Positions 33,636-41,523 of a stretch of DNA of 64,000 nucleotides are shown piece by piece. Origin of the DNA: Bacteroidota bacterium (lineage in GTDB: Bacteria > Bacteroidota > Bacteroidia > Chitinophagales > Chitinophagaceae); assembly GCA_018266775.1 (NCBI GenBank), contig JAFDZS010000009.1, positions 147,018 to 211,017 on the forward strand. The letters are read 5' to 3'. The position numbers and the translations under genes were made by a program. How positions within the stretch are numbered: the stretch's first letter is position 1; every line of letters begins with the position of its first letter. Under the pieces are notes generated by a model. It ran no database searches. It was given only the letters and a program-made list of their open reading frames with translations, and was not told where the DNA came from.

Positions 33636-34076
33636 ATGGCGAGAGTTTGCACGTATCTGAATTTCTCCCGTAATACGGAAGAAGCTTTTCTTTTTTACCA
33701 ATCTATTTTTGGTGGCCAGTTTGAACGTGGCGGTATTGCCCGTTTTGGCGACATTCCTGCAATGGAAGGCGCACCTCCTATTGCTGACGCAGATAAAAAC
33801 CTGGTGATGCATGTGGAGCTTCCCATTTTAGGCGGCCACATGCTCATGGGCACTGATGCTCCTGAATCGATGGGTTTTAAAATGAACTTTGGCAACAATG
33901 TTCACATTAACCTTGAACCTGATACCAGGGCCGATACCGATCGCCTGTTTGCTGCATTATCTGCCGGCGGAACGGTAACCATGCCGCTTGCAGATATGTT
34001 CTGGGGCTCTTACTATGGCTCCTGTGTTGATCGGTTTGGCGTACAATGGATGTTTAATTGCACAGAGAAAGCATAA
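33636..34076 (+). CDS. VOC/PhnB-like glyoxalase-fold protein
   Basis: This 146-residue PhnB-like protein shows VCTYLNFSRNTEEAFLFYQSIFGGQF, NLVMHVELPILGGHMLMGTDAPESMGF, PLADMFWGSYYGSCVDRFGVQWMFN. It follows the third AHSA1 gene by 5 bp and closes the ArsR operon (ArsR, three SRPBCC, one VOC). A terminator starts 12 bp after its stop. Confidence 0.92.
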   Translation: MARVCTYLNFSRNTEEAFLFYQSIFGGQFERGGIARFGDIPAMEGAPPIADADKNLVMHVELPILGGHMLMGTDAPESMGFKMNFGNNVHINLEPDTRADTDRLFAALSAGGTVTMPLADMFWGSYYGSCVDRFGVQWMFNCTEKA

Positions 34077-34088
34077 ATGTTTCTCAAT

Positions 34089-34121
34089 GAAAAATCCACA
34101 GTTTATGCTGTGGATTTTTTC
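34089..34121. terminator. Bidirectional terminator between the ArsR operon and the Crp/Fnr gene
   Basis: GAAAAATCCACAG and CTGTGGATTTTTTC make a 13-bp stem with a 6-base loop, T-run on the plus strand and its complement on the minus strand. It serves both convergent genes. Confidence 0.88.
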
Positions 34122-34123
34122 AT

Positions 34124-34813
34124 TCATTGGTTTTCGTATACCCGTTTTAGTTTTTTTTCATCTTCAATAGCAATTTTCTTTTCAGAAAACCGCAGGATGC
34201 TATCGCCCGATAACTCATTCATCATTTTAAACAATGTTTCATACGTGGTGCCTGTGTACGATGCAAGATCCTGCCTTGATAAAATAATATTCAAAAAACC
34301 TTCTTCATCTATCCCGAATTTTTGTTTAAGCGAAACCAGCGCATAAGCAATTCTTCCCTTTGTACTCATGTGCGCCAGGTTACGCATGCGCTTTTCAGAC
34401 TCTTTTAATTCTGCCGCAAAAAACATCATTAATTGATACAGGTAATCAACATTTACTTTTAAAGTGGCAGAGAAAAAGTCCATATCTACATAACAAACCT
34501 CGGTTGGTGTTAATGCGGTGCCCGAAACAGGATAAATATTATCTGTACCCAAACCACGATGGCCAACTATTGCACCCTTTTCTGCAAACCGAAGGATCAT
34601 CTCCTTTTCATCATCCCAGCGCTTATGCACTTTTACCAAACCGGAATGAATAAAGAACATTCCTTTTACTTCATCGCCTTCTTTAAATAGTGTTTCGCCT
34701 TTTTTGGCATGATATACCTTCCTGTTTGCATCAATGGCAGGCAGCCATTCTTTACTGCAAGACAGGCAGAGTGAGCAACTCTTTAAGTCGCACTTGTGTT
34801 TTTTAAGAACCAT
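34124..34813 (-). CDS. Crp/Fnr-family regulator with N-terminal cysteine cluster
   Basis: This 229-residue protein has a cyclic-nucleotide-binding-like beta-roll (VYHAKKGETLFKEGDEVKGMFFIHSGLV, residues about 33-60) and a C-terminal winged helix (NIILSRQDLASYTGTTYETLFKMM). The first 20 residues hold Cys8, Cys13, Cys16 and Cys19, a spacing of Cx4Cx2Cx2C that could bind a metal or an Fe-S cluster as in FNR-type oxygen sensors. The family usually activates genes by redox or anaerobic signals. A -7 box (TAATTTTG, minus strand) lies at 34844-34851. Confidence 0.92.
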   Translation of the reverse strand: MVLKKHKCDLKSCSLCLSCSKEWLPAIDANRKVYHAKKGETLFKEGDEVKGMFFIHSGLVKVHKRWDDEKEMILRFAEKGAIVGHRGLGTDNIYPVSGTALTPTEVCYVDMDFFSATLKVNVDYLYQLMMFFAAELKESEKRMRNLAHMSTKGRIAYALVSLKQKFGIDEEGFLNIILSRQDLASYTGTTYETLFKMMNELSGDSILRFSEKKIAIEDEKKLKRVYENQ

Positions 34814-34843
34814 TTGGGTAGTTTTAGTATTAGTTTAGTAAGC

Positions 34844-34851
34844 CAAAATTA
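34844..34851 (-). promoter_or_regulatory. -7 box of the Crp/Fnr gene (TAATTTTG)
   Basis: TAATTTTG on the minus strand is an exact TAnnTTTG match, 31 bp before the start codon. No TTTG lies 19 bp further upstream. Confidence 0.45.
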
Positions 34852-35119
34852 GATTTTTTTGCCTGTAGTGTATGTTTTACATTATAAAAATTGGATAATA
34901 TTTCATATATTTTATAATATACTATGATTTTTAGTTGGATTATTCTTTTAAAAAATTTTAATAAATCTTAAATCAGGTAGAAAAAAATATATTCAATTAC
35001 ACTTTGTTAGATTTTTTTTAATGAATTGCATTATATAATTGAAATAGAGAAATAAGCTATTTTAGAGCTTTCCTTAATTTTAAATACATATTTATTTTCA
35101 TAATCTTACATTTTAAGTT
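34852..35119. other. AT-rich intergenic region, no gene seen
   Basis: This gap between the divergent Crp/Fnr and GNAT genes is far richer in A and T than its surroundings, with many short A and T tracts (for example TTTTTTTAATG and ATATTTTATAATATAC). No open frame, hairpin or repeat is convincing. It may be a bent or nucleoid-protein-bound region. Confidence 0.5.
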
Positions 35120-35127
35120 TAGATTTG
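35120..35127 (+). promoter_or_regulatory. -7 box of the GNAT gene (TAGATTTG)
   Basis: TAGATTTG is an exact TAnnTTTG match. The predicted start site is near 35134, within GGTATAGCCATG, so the transcript would begin just before a short upstream frame (35140-35187). Confidence 0.5.
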
Positions 35128-35139
35128 CACGGTATAGCC

Positions 35140-35187
35140 ATGAAATTTTTTAGCCTACTGTTATATGGAAGCAACCAGGATTATTAG
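35140..35187 (+). other. Possible 15-residue upstream ORF overlapping the GNAT start
   Basis: ATG at 35140 to TAG at 35187 encodes MKFFSLLLYGSNQDY in a different frame from the GNAT gene, whose ATG is at 35165. The ATG is set in GTATAGCCATG, the same context that starts the genes at 28812 and 33193, which is why it is worth noting. It may be chance. Confidence 0.25.
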
Positions 35188-35626
35188 AACCACCAGCAAT
35201 AATGCGGACTTTGTGCAACTTATCAAAATGCTGGACCATGAATTATGGAAGGAATTACAGGAAGACCAGGCTACTTATGATCAATATAATAAAGTGCCCG
35301 ACCTGCAAACTGTTGTAGTAATCTATGTAAACGATTTGCCCGCCGCAAGCGGTTGCTTTAAAAAATACGATGACCATACGGTAGAGATCAAACGCATGTT
35401 TGTTACAAAAGAAAACCGGGGCAAAGGTTTATCCAGGATGATGCTTGGTGAATTAGAAAAATGGGCAGCTTCACTTGGTTATACACATGCTGTTTTGGAA
35501 ACCAGCATTCATTTCATACCGGCCACAACACTATATCAAACTGCAGGCTATTCCGTCATTCCTAACTACGACCAGTATAAAGATTTGGAAGAAAGTGTAT
35601 GCATGAAAAAGTGCATCAGTATGTAG
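35165..35626 (+). CDS. GNAT-family N-acetyltransferase
   Basis: This 153-residue protein carries the GNAT acetyl-CoA motif RMFVTKENRGKGLSRMMLGELEKWA (about residues 79-103), preceded by VVVIYVNDLPAASGCFKKY and followed by GYTHAVLETS and ALY-type TTLYQTAGY. It transfers acetyl groups to an unknown amine. It ends only 6 bp from the stop of the convergent radical SAM gene. Confidence 0.92.
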   Translation: MEATRIIRTTSNNADFVQLIKMLDHELWKELQEDQATYDQYNKVPDLQTVVVIYVNDLPAASGCFKKYDDHTVEIKRMFVTKENRGKGLSRMMLGELEKWAASLGYTHAVLETSIHFIPATTLYQTAGYSVIPNYDQYKDLEESVCMKKCISM

Positions 35627-35632
35627 CAGCAT

Positions 35633-37828
35633 TTACAGTTGCAGCAAACCTGCTTTGTACAGCGTATTCACGGGCTTATTGAACCAAAACAATTCAAAAT
35701 CGCCAAGGGATGCATTTTCAAAAGATACTTTTATTTCCTGCAAAGAAATTGAAGTGATATTTCCTTTTGACAATTGCTGCAGCAATTGCTGCAGCCACAG
35801 GCCCTGCTCTTTATCTGTTTTAATTTCAAAAGTTTCCTTGATGGTTTCACATTTTAAAACACATTGTTCCCAATGGTTTCCCTTTTTGGATTTCACCTGT
35901 ACGTCTGCCTGCGGTATTACACCAAGCCACACCACTTTGGAATTGGGTTTAAACTCCCGGTAATCATCCATTGACAAGATGGAAGCAATATGGCCGGGTG
36001 CTATTGTTGTTTTGGGTGTTTTAAAATCGAACCATTTATGCAGTGGCACATCAAAGCAGGCGCCATGCATATAATTCAACAACGATTTTTTTAACCCGAA
36101 GCTGAAACTTTCATGATCGGTACCTGTGGAGTCAATATGCGGTACATCATTATTTGCAAAGCTGCCCACCAGTTCACTTACTCTTTTCACTTTAAATTTT
36201 TCAGATTGTAAACCAACAGGGCTGTGGGCTGTCATGGTGAATAGATGCCAGAAGGCAGATTGCAGTATACCTGCTTCAAACATCTGCCGTACCATTTCGA
36301 GTGAGTCAATGGTTTCCTGTGTGGTTTGCGTGGGAAAACCATACATGAGGTAAGCGTGAACCATAATGCCGGCTTCAGTAAAATTGCGGTTTACTTTCGC
36401 CACCTGTTCAACAGTTATACCTTTATCAATTAATTTCAGTAAACGGTCAGAAGCTACTTCTAAACCTCCCGATACTGCTATACATCCGGCTGCTTTAAGC
36501 AGTAAGCATACATCACGGGTAAAACTTTTTTCAAACCTTATGTTTGCCCACCAGCTTACTATTAATTTTCTCCGTAAAATTTCTAAAGACAGTTCCCGCA
36601 TCAATGCAGGTGGTGCAGCCTCGTCTACAAAATGAAAACCGGTTTGCCCGGTTTGTGCAATCAGCATTTCTATCCTGTCGCAAAGCATAACAGCAGTAAG
36701 CGGTTCGTAGCGTTTAATATAATCCAGGCTGATGTCGCAAAACGTACATTTTCCCCAATAGCAACCATGCGCCATCGTTAGTTTATTCCACCGGCCATCG
36801 CTCCATAAACTATGCATGGGGTTGGCCACTTCAATAGCGGAAATATATTTGTCCAGTAAAAGATCGCTGTAATCCGGCGTACCCACCTGGCCCTGTTTGT
36901 AATCGGTACAATTGCTGTTATCAATAAAGGTTACTTTCCCATTCTGTACCAGCATTGTTCGTTTTAAATCATCAATTGTTTTTTCCCCGGAGATATAGTG
37001 GTACAAATTTTCAATTGGTGCTTCTCCATCATCTAATGTAATAAAATCAACATAGTCAAACACTCTTGTATCGGTTAAGGAACGTAATTCAGTATTGGCA
37101 AAACCGCCGCCCATACATACTTTGATATGCGGATGAGTTTTACTGATCCATTGTCCGCAGCGCAACGCAGTATATAAATTTCCGGGGAATGGTACCGAAA
37201 TACAAACCAATGCCGGCTGTATACTTTCGATTTTTTTAGAAAGAATATTGATCAATAAATGATCAATATAAGTGTAAGGTTGCTGTAAAGTTTGATGCAG
37301 TTCATCAAAGGTATTGGCACTGCGGCCTAATTTTTCTGCATACCGGCTAAAACCAAAATGTTCATCAATACATTCCCTGATCAGGTCACTCAAATCTTCA
37401 AGATACAATGTAGCCAGGTGCTTGGCTTTATCCTGAACACCCATTGCACCAAATGCCCACTGCAAATCGTCTGCCTGGCTGAATCTTGATGCTTCAGGCA
37501 AATAATTTCTTTTCGCTATCAAAGGGGCTAATGAAGGGTTTTTTCCCTGCAGGAAGTGAATTACCGCATCGATGGTGTTTATATAATGTTCTTTGAGTGC
37601 AATGATTCTTTTGATGTTGCCGGAATATTCTTTACTGTTATCAATAGCATCAAACAATTGCTGAATCCCTTCTTTATTGAACAATGTTAATATTACTTCA
37701 ATGCCAAGATCTGCATGATAAGATGGTATTCCCCTCGTATTTAAAAATCCTTTTAAATAAGCAGTTGCCGGATACGGTGTATTCAGTTGTGTAAATGGTG
37801 GGGTAAATAAAAATACTGGTGCAGCCAA
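35633..37828 (-). CDS. B12-binding-domain radical SAM protein
   Basis: This 731-residue protein has an N-terminal cobalamin-binding-like domain (VFLFTPPFTQLNTPYPATAYLKG, PALVCISVPFPGN, KVCMGGGFANTELR, to about residue 290) and a radical SAM core. The cluster motif is GCYWGKCTFC with Cys356, Cys361 and Cys364, that is Cx4Cx2C, one residue longer than the canonical Cx3Cx2C. Later motifs are FHFVDEAAPP, SGGLEVASDRLLKLIDKG and VHAYLMYGFPTQTTQETIDS. Similar proteins occur widely, usually without a defined substrate; methylation or peptide modification are typical roles. It has its own -7 box. No precursor peptide gene was seen beside it. Confidence 0.9.
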   Translation of the reverse strand: MAAPVFLFTPPFTQLNTPYPATAYLKGFLNTRGIPSYHADLGIEVILTLFNKEGIQQLFDAIDNSKEYSGNIKRIIALKEHYINTIDAVIHFLQGKNPSLAPLIAKRNYLPEASRFSQADDLQWAFGAMGVQDKAKHLATLYLEDLSDLIRECIDEHFGFSRYAEKLGRSANTFDELHQTLQQPYTYIDHLLINILSKKIESIQPALVCISVPFPGNLYTALRCGQWISKTHPHIKVCMGGGFANTELRSLTDTRVFDYVDFITLDDGEAPIENLYHYISGEKTIDDLKRTMLVQNGKVTFIDNSNCTDYKQGQVGTPDYSDLLLDKYISAIEVANPMHSLWSDGRWNKLTMAHGCYWGKCTFCDISLDYIKRYEPLTAVMLCDRIEMLIAQTGQTGFHFVDEAAPPALMRELSLEILRRKLIVSWWANIRFEKSFTRDVCLLLKAAGCIAVSGGLEVASDRLLKLIDKGITVEQVAKVNRNFTEAGIMVHAYLMYGFPTQTTQETIDSLEMVRQMFEAGILQSAFWHLFTMTAHSPVGLQSEKFKVKRVSELVGSFANNDVPHIDSTGTDHESFSFGLKKSLLNYMHGACFDVPLHKWFDFKTPKTTIAPGHIASILSMDDYREFKPNSKVVWLGVIPQADVQVKSKKGNHWEQCVLKCETIKETFEIKTDKEQGLWLQQLLQQLSKGNITSISLQEIKVSFENASLGDFELFWFNKPVNTLYKAGLLQL

Positions 37829-37844
37829 TGCGTATGATTTAGAA

Positions 37845-37852
37845 CAAAATTA
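37845..37852 (-). promoter_or_regulatory. -7 box of the radical SAM gene (TAATTTTG)
   Basis: TAATTTTG on the minus strand is an exact TAnnTTTG match, with the start codon 17 bp away. It lies downstream of the fusA terminator, so the gene is independent of fusA. Confidence 0.5.
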
Positions 37853-37898
37853 TTGATTATTGAACACTTATTATCCAGGCATTATAATATAAAAACAA

Positions 37899-37920
37899 AC
37901 CCCGCAGTTGCCTGCGGGGT
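37899..37920 (-). terminator. fusA terminator
   Basis: ACCCCGCAG and CTGCGGGGT form a perfect 9-bp GC-rich stem with a 4-base loop. Read on the minus strand it is followed by TTGTTTTT. Confidence 0.9.
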
Positions 37921-37944
37921 GGTGTATAAAAAGCTGGTTTGAAA

Positions 37945-40092
37945 TTAATCTTCCACTTTCATTTTGCCTTTTGCCTTTGCTATTACTTCTTCAGCAATAT
38001 TGTTAGGCGCAGGGCTGTAATGGCTGAATTCCATGGTGCTGGTGGCACGGCCGGAAGACAGTGAGCGCAGCTGGGTTACATAACCAAACATTTCGCTCAA
38101 TGGTACTTTAGCTTTAATTACCTGTACCCCATGTTTGCTGTCCATACCTTCCAGCATACCACGGCGGCGGTTCAGGTCACCTGTAACATCACCCATGTAT
38201 TGATCCGGAGTCAGTACTTCCACTTTCATAATCGGCTCCAGCAATACGGGTTTTGCTTTGCGGCCTGCTTCACGGTAACCTTGTTTGGCGCACAATTCAA
38301 ATGACATCGCATCAGAGTCCACCTGGTGGAAACTTCCGTCTTTTACATTTACTTTCATGCTTTCCATTGGGTAACCGGCCAGTACACCTGTAGTCATGGC
38401 GCTGTCGAAACCTTTCTGAATAGCGGGTACAAATTCTTTTGGAATACTACCGCCAAACAGTGAGTTTACAAATTGGAAAGAACCCTTGTCTTCTTTCAGA
38501 AATTCTTCATCAGCAGGGCCAATTTCAAAAATGATATCGGCAAACTTACCACGGCCACCCGTTTGTTTCTTCAACGTTTCACGGTGTTCGATAGTAGTTT
38601 GGAAAGCTTCTTTATAAGCCACCTGTGGTGCACCCTGGTTAATTTCCACTTTAAATTCACGCTTCATCCTGTCCACAATAATTTCCAGGTGCAATTCACC
38701 CATACCACTCAAAATGGTTTGCCCTGTTTCTTCGTCTGTCTTTACACGTAAGGTAGGATCCTCTTCCACCAGTTTGGCAATGGCCATACCCATTTTATCA
38801 ACGTCTGCCTGGGTTTTTGGCTCAACAGCAATGGAGATTACGGGTTCCGGGAAAGTCATCGCTTCCAGTACGATAGGATGATCTTCATTACACAAAGTGT
38901 CGCCGGTTTTGATATCTTTAAAACCTACACCTGCACCAATATCACCAGCTTCGATGAAATCGATCGGGTTTTGTTTGTTGGCATGCATCTGCATGATACG
39001 GCTGATACGTTCTTTTTTACCAGTACGTGTGTTCAGCACATAACTACCCGCATCCAGGCGACCGCTATACGCACGGAAGAATGCCAGGCGGCCTACGAAT
39101 GGATCTGTCATAATTTTGAATGCCAAAGCAGAGAATGGTTCTTTAGCATCTGCTTTGCGGATGATTTCTTCACCATTATCAGGATTTGTTCCTTTTACCG
39201 CTTCAATATCCAATGGACCAGGCAGGTAACGGCAAATCGCATCTAATGCAGTTTGTACACCTTTGTTTTTGAAAGATGAACCACACATCATCGGGATGAT
39301 GGAAATATCAATTACCGCTTTGCGGATGGCTTCGTGCATTTCAGCTTCAGTGATGCTGTTGGGATCATCAAAGAATTTTTCCAGCAGTTTATCGTCGTAT
39401 TCTGCTACTGCTTCCACCAGGTGTTGCCTCCATTCGTTCACTTCTTCCACCATATCTTCCGGAATGGGCACTTCTTTATACGTCATTCCCATGGTGGCAT
39501 CATCCCAGATAATACCTTTCATGGTAATCAAATCCACAACGCCTTTGAAGTTATCTTCAGCACCAATAGGTAACTGCAGGGGAACCGCTTTTGCACCCAG
39601 CATTTCTTTTACCTGTTTTACCACGTTTAAGAAATCGGCACCACTGCGGTCCATTTTATTTACGAAACCGATACGGGGAACCCTGTAACGGTTAGCCTGG
39701 CGCCATACCGTTTCAGACTGTGGTTCCACACCAGATACGGCGCAGAACAGGGCCAGCAAACCATCCAGTACACGTAAAGAACGTTCTACCTCAACGGTAA
39801 AATCCACGTGGCCCGGAGTATCGATAATGTTGAATTTATATTGCTTGGTATCGGCCACTTTATTACCCTGGTTGGTAGGGAAATTCCAGAAGCAGGTAGT
39901 AGCAGCAGAGGTGATAGTGATACCCCTTTCCTGTTCCTGTGCCATCCAGTCCATAGTAGCGGCACCTTCATGTACCTCACCAATTTTGTGGTTAACACCG
40001 GTATAGTACAATATACGTTCGGTGGTGGTGGTTTTACCGGCATCAATGTGAGCGGCAATACCGAAGTTGCGTTGATAACGTAAATCTGCCAT
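37945..40092 (-). CDS. fusA: Translation elongation factor G
   Basis: This 715-residue GTPase translocates tRNA and mRNA on the ribosome. The GTP-binding motifs are all present: [14 protein letters not shown] (15-28), the switch region [22 protein letters not shown] and NKMD. Domains II to V end with [18 protein letters not shown]. It stands apart from rpsL, rpsG or tuf, which are the usual partners of fusA, so it is a lone copy or a separated gene. A promoter 271 bp upstream implies a long leader. Confidence 0.97.
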   Translation of the reverse strand: MADLRYQRNFGIAAHIDAGKTTTTERILYYTGVNHKIGEVHEGAATMDWMAQEQERGITITSAATTCFWNFPTNQGNKVADTKQYKFNIIDTPGHVDFTVEVERSLRVLDGLLALFCAVSGVEPQSETVWRQANRYRVPRIGFVNKMDRSGADFLNVVKQVKEMLGAKAVPLQLPIGAEDNFKGVVDLITMKGIIWDDATMGMTYKEVPIPEDMVEEVNEWRQHLVEAVAEYDDKLLEKFFDDPNSITEAEMHEAIRKAVIDISIIPMMCGSSFKNKGVQTALDAICRYLPGPLDIEAVKGTNPDNGEEIIRKADAKEPFSALAFKIMTDPFVGRLAFFRAYSGRLDAGSYVLNTRTGKKERISRIMQMHANKQNPIDFIEAGDIGAGVGFKDIKTGDTLCNEDHPIVLEAMTFPEPVISIAVEPKTQADVDKMGMAIAKLVEEDPTLRVKTDEETGQTILSGMGELHLEIIVDRMKREFKVEINQGAPQVAYKEAFQTTIEHRETLKKQTGGRGKFADIIFEIGPADEEFLKEDKGSFQFVNSLFGGSIPKEFVPAIQKGFDSAMTTGVLAGYPMESMKVNVKDGSFHQVDSDAMSFELCAKQGYREAGRKAKPVLLEPIMKVEVLTPDQYMGDVTGDLNRRRGMLEGMDSKHGVQVIKAKVPLSEMFGYVTQLRSLSSGRATSTMEFSHYSPAPNNIAEEVIAKAKGKMKVED

Positions 40093-40362
40093 TGTATTAA
40101 TTGTTGTTTTTTTATTGTTGAATAGTTCCTTTTCTAATGGAAAATTGAAACTTAAAATATTGATTTTTAATTCTTTACTCTTTTTCTATCTGAAACTGAG
40201 TGATTTATTTTTTGTCTGATCGGGCGGCCCTGAACCGGCCACTAACACTTCACCTTGCAGGCCCCGGGCTTTGCCGGGTAAGGTTTGATATGATATTATA
40301 CTACTCTCATAGATTGCTAAATAAGCACTGCGAAAACCAATATGCGGTACTTTTTAGCGCCG
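40093..40362 (-). other. Long fusA leader with GC-rich core
   Basis: This 270-bp stretch lies between the predicted promoter and the fusA start. Most of it is AT-rich, but 40217-40282 is strongly GC-rich and holds hairpin candidates: CCCGG/CCGGG around GCTTTG, and GGCC/GGCC around CTGAACC. No reading frame is convincing. It may be a structured 5' untranslated region that regulates fusA; no known riboswitch or ribosomal-protein site was recognised. Confidence 0.45.
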
Positions 40363-40393
40363 CAAAGGTAATGCTTTTTGATTAATGTACAAA
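40363..40393 (-). promoter_or_regulatory. Bacteroidota promoter for fusA
   Basis: On the minus strand TTTG (40393-40390), a 19-bp spacer and TACCTTTG (40370-40363) match both boxes of the Bacteroidota consensus. The start of fusA is at 40092, giving a leader of about 265 nt. Confidence 0.7.
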
Positions 40394-40481
40394 AGGGAAA
40401 ATAAAACGTATTGCGGGGCAGAAAAAATGCCTGCGCACAGTCGGGGTGGAAGCAAAACAGCAGGTTAATACAATAACAGGA

Positions 40482-40583
40482 TTATTTTAATTGCAGGAGC
40501 ATCATAACAAATAGTGCAACGAAAGCAATGGCAAATACCACAACAGTAACAATGGGGAACCGGGGTTTTTTTAACTCTTCCAT
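40482..40583 (-). CDS. Small single-span membrane protein, 33 residues
   Basis: ATG at 40583 to TAA at 40482 encodes a 33-residue peptide: a charged start (MEELKKPRF), one uninterrupted hydrophobic helix (PIVTVVVFAIAFVALFVMML) and a short Lys-ended tail. This is the classic layout of bacterial membrane microproteins. Positive charges on the N-terminal side predict the N-terminus inside. I know of no named family. It lies upstream of the fusA promoter on the same strand with its own start. Confidence 0.6.
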   Translation of the reverse strand: MEELKKPRFPIVTVVVFAIAFVALFVMMLLQLK

Positions 40584-40884
40584 ATACAGAGATTTAATGT
40601 TAAGCAGTTTTTGGAAAACCAGTTCACTTTACGACTGGTTGATTCTTTTCATTCAAACAAAAATAACCGCTGCAGTTTACCAACCATTAAATACGGCGGG
40701 TTTCTAACAGAAAGTAAAAACAGCTAATAAAAATGGGGTTTTATAAAATGTAGATCAATAGCCATGACAGGGGAATTTTTAAATACTGTTGTTGCTATCA
40801 GCAAACCTAATACATTTTTATGCAGAAAATGCTGCGATTGTATTTCTATAATTCATCTTTTCAAAACTTATTGTAGTTTTAACG
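40584..40884. other. Divergent intergenic region, nothing clear
   Basis: This region lies between the small membrane gene and the divergent gene at 40885. It has several A- and T-rich tracts but no exact TAnnTTTG box on either strand, no strong hairpin and no credible reading frame. A TAGTTTTA ahead of 40885 is a one-mismatch -7 candidate. Confidence 0.5.
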
Positions 40885-41415
40885 ATGCGAATGTATTTAA
40901 CCGCCTTTATTTTGGCTTGCTGCTGGGGATGCCACCATAATAATGCAAATGGCTGGCAGCAGGAAAATATAGTCTCTGCCCTTCACAACGTTTTTCCCGG
41001 GGCAGCATCTGTTACAGTTTTGGATAAAGATGGGGCAAAAGTAACAGGTGATGATTTCTTTCATCTGCCGGCTCCTTTGTACAAAGCATCAGTAAGGTTA
41101 AAAAATCACAGTGCCGATGATTACCAGTTTTATTTTTATGATGGCAGTCCGCTGGATACCGCAGTATATGCCCCACTGCTGAAACAAATCATCAGGTACG
41201 ATATATCAGCTGCAATGGAAAGCCAAAAACAAGGTTACCTTTTATTGATGCCTTACCTGGACAGCACGAACAGCAATAAACTGCTCGTATATGGATTTAA
41301 CCAAAGTACGGTGCCTGATTCGGCAATACTGGTGCAGCAACATTACCAACTGTTACATCAATGGGGGTTAAAAAGCCGCAGTATGGAAGTGCATGTTTCA
41401 AAAGATATGCAATAG
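40885..41415 (+). CDS. Putative lipoprotein of unknown function
   Basis: This 176-residue protein has a short export signal (MRMYLTAFILACCWGCHH); Cys12 after ILA fits a loose lipobox, so it may be lipid-anchored. The rest includes DNTAVYAPLLKQII-like helix segments and LLMPYLDSTNSNKLLVYGF, with no motif I recognise. The next gene starts 108 bp downstream on the same strand. The function is unknown. Confidence 0.7.
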   Translation: MRMYLTAFILACCWGCHHNNANGWQQENIVSALHNVFPGAASVTVLDKDGAKVTGDDFFHLPAPLYKASVRLKNHSADDYQFYFYDGSPLDTAVYAPLLKQIIRYDISAAMESQKQGYLLLMPYLDSTNSNKLLVYGFNQSTVPDSAILVQQHYQLLHQWGLKSRSMEVHVSKDMQ

Positions 41416-41523
41416 CAACATTTCCCGGGGTCACTATTTTTTAAAGTTTTCTACCTCCCTTTTTCACAGTAGGATTCTCCATATATTTTATTTATTTTAC
41501 TGGTTAACTAAACCTTTCTGATT

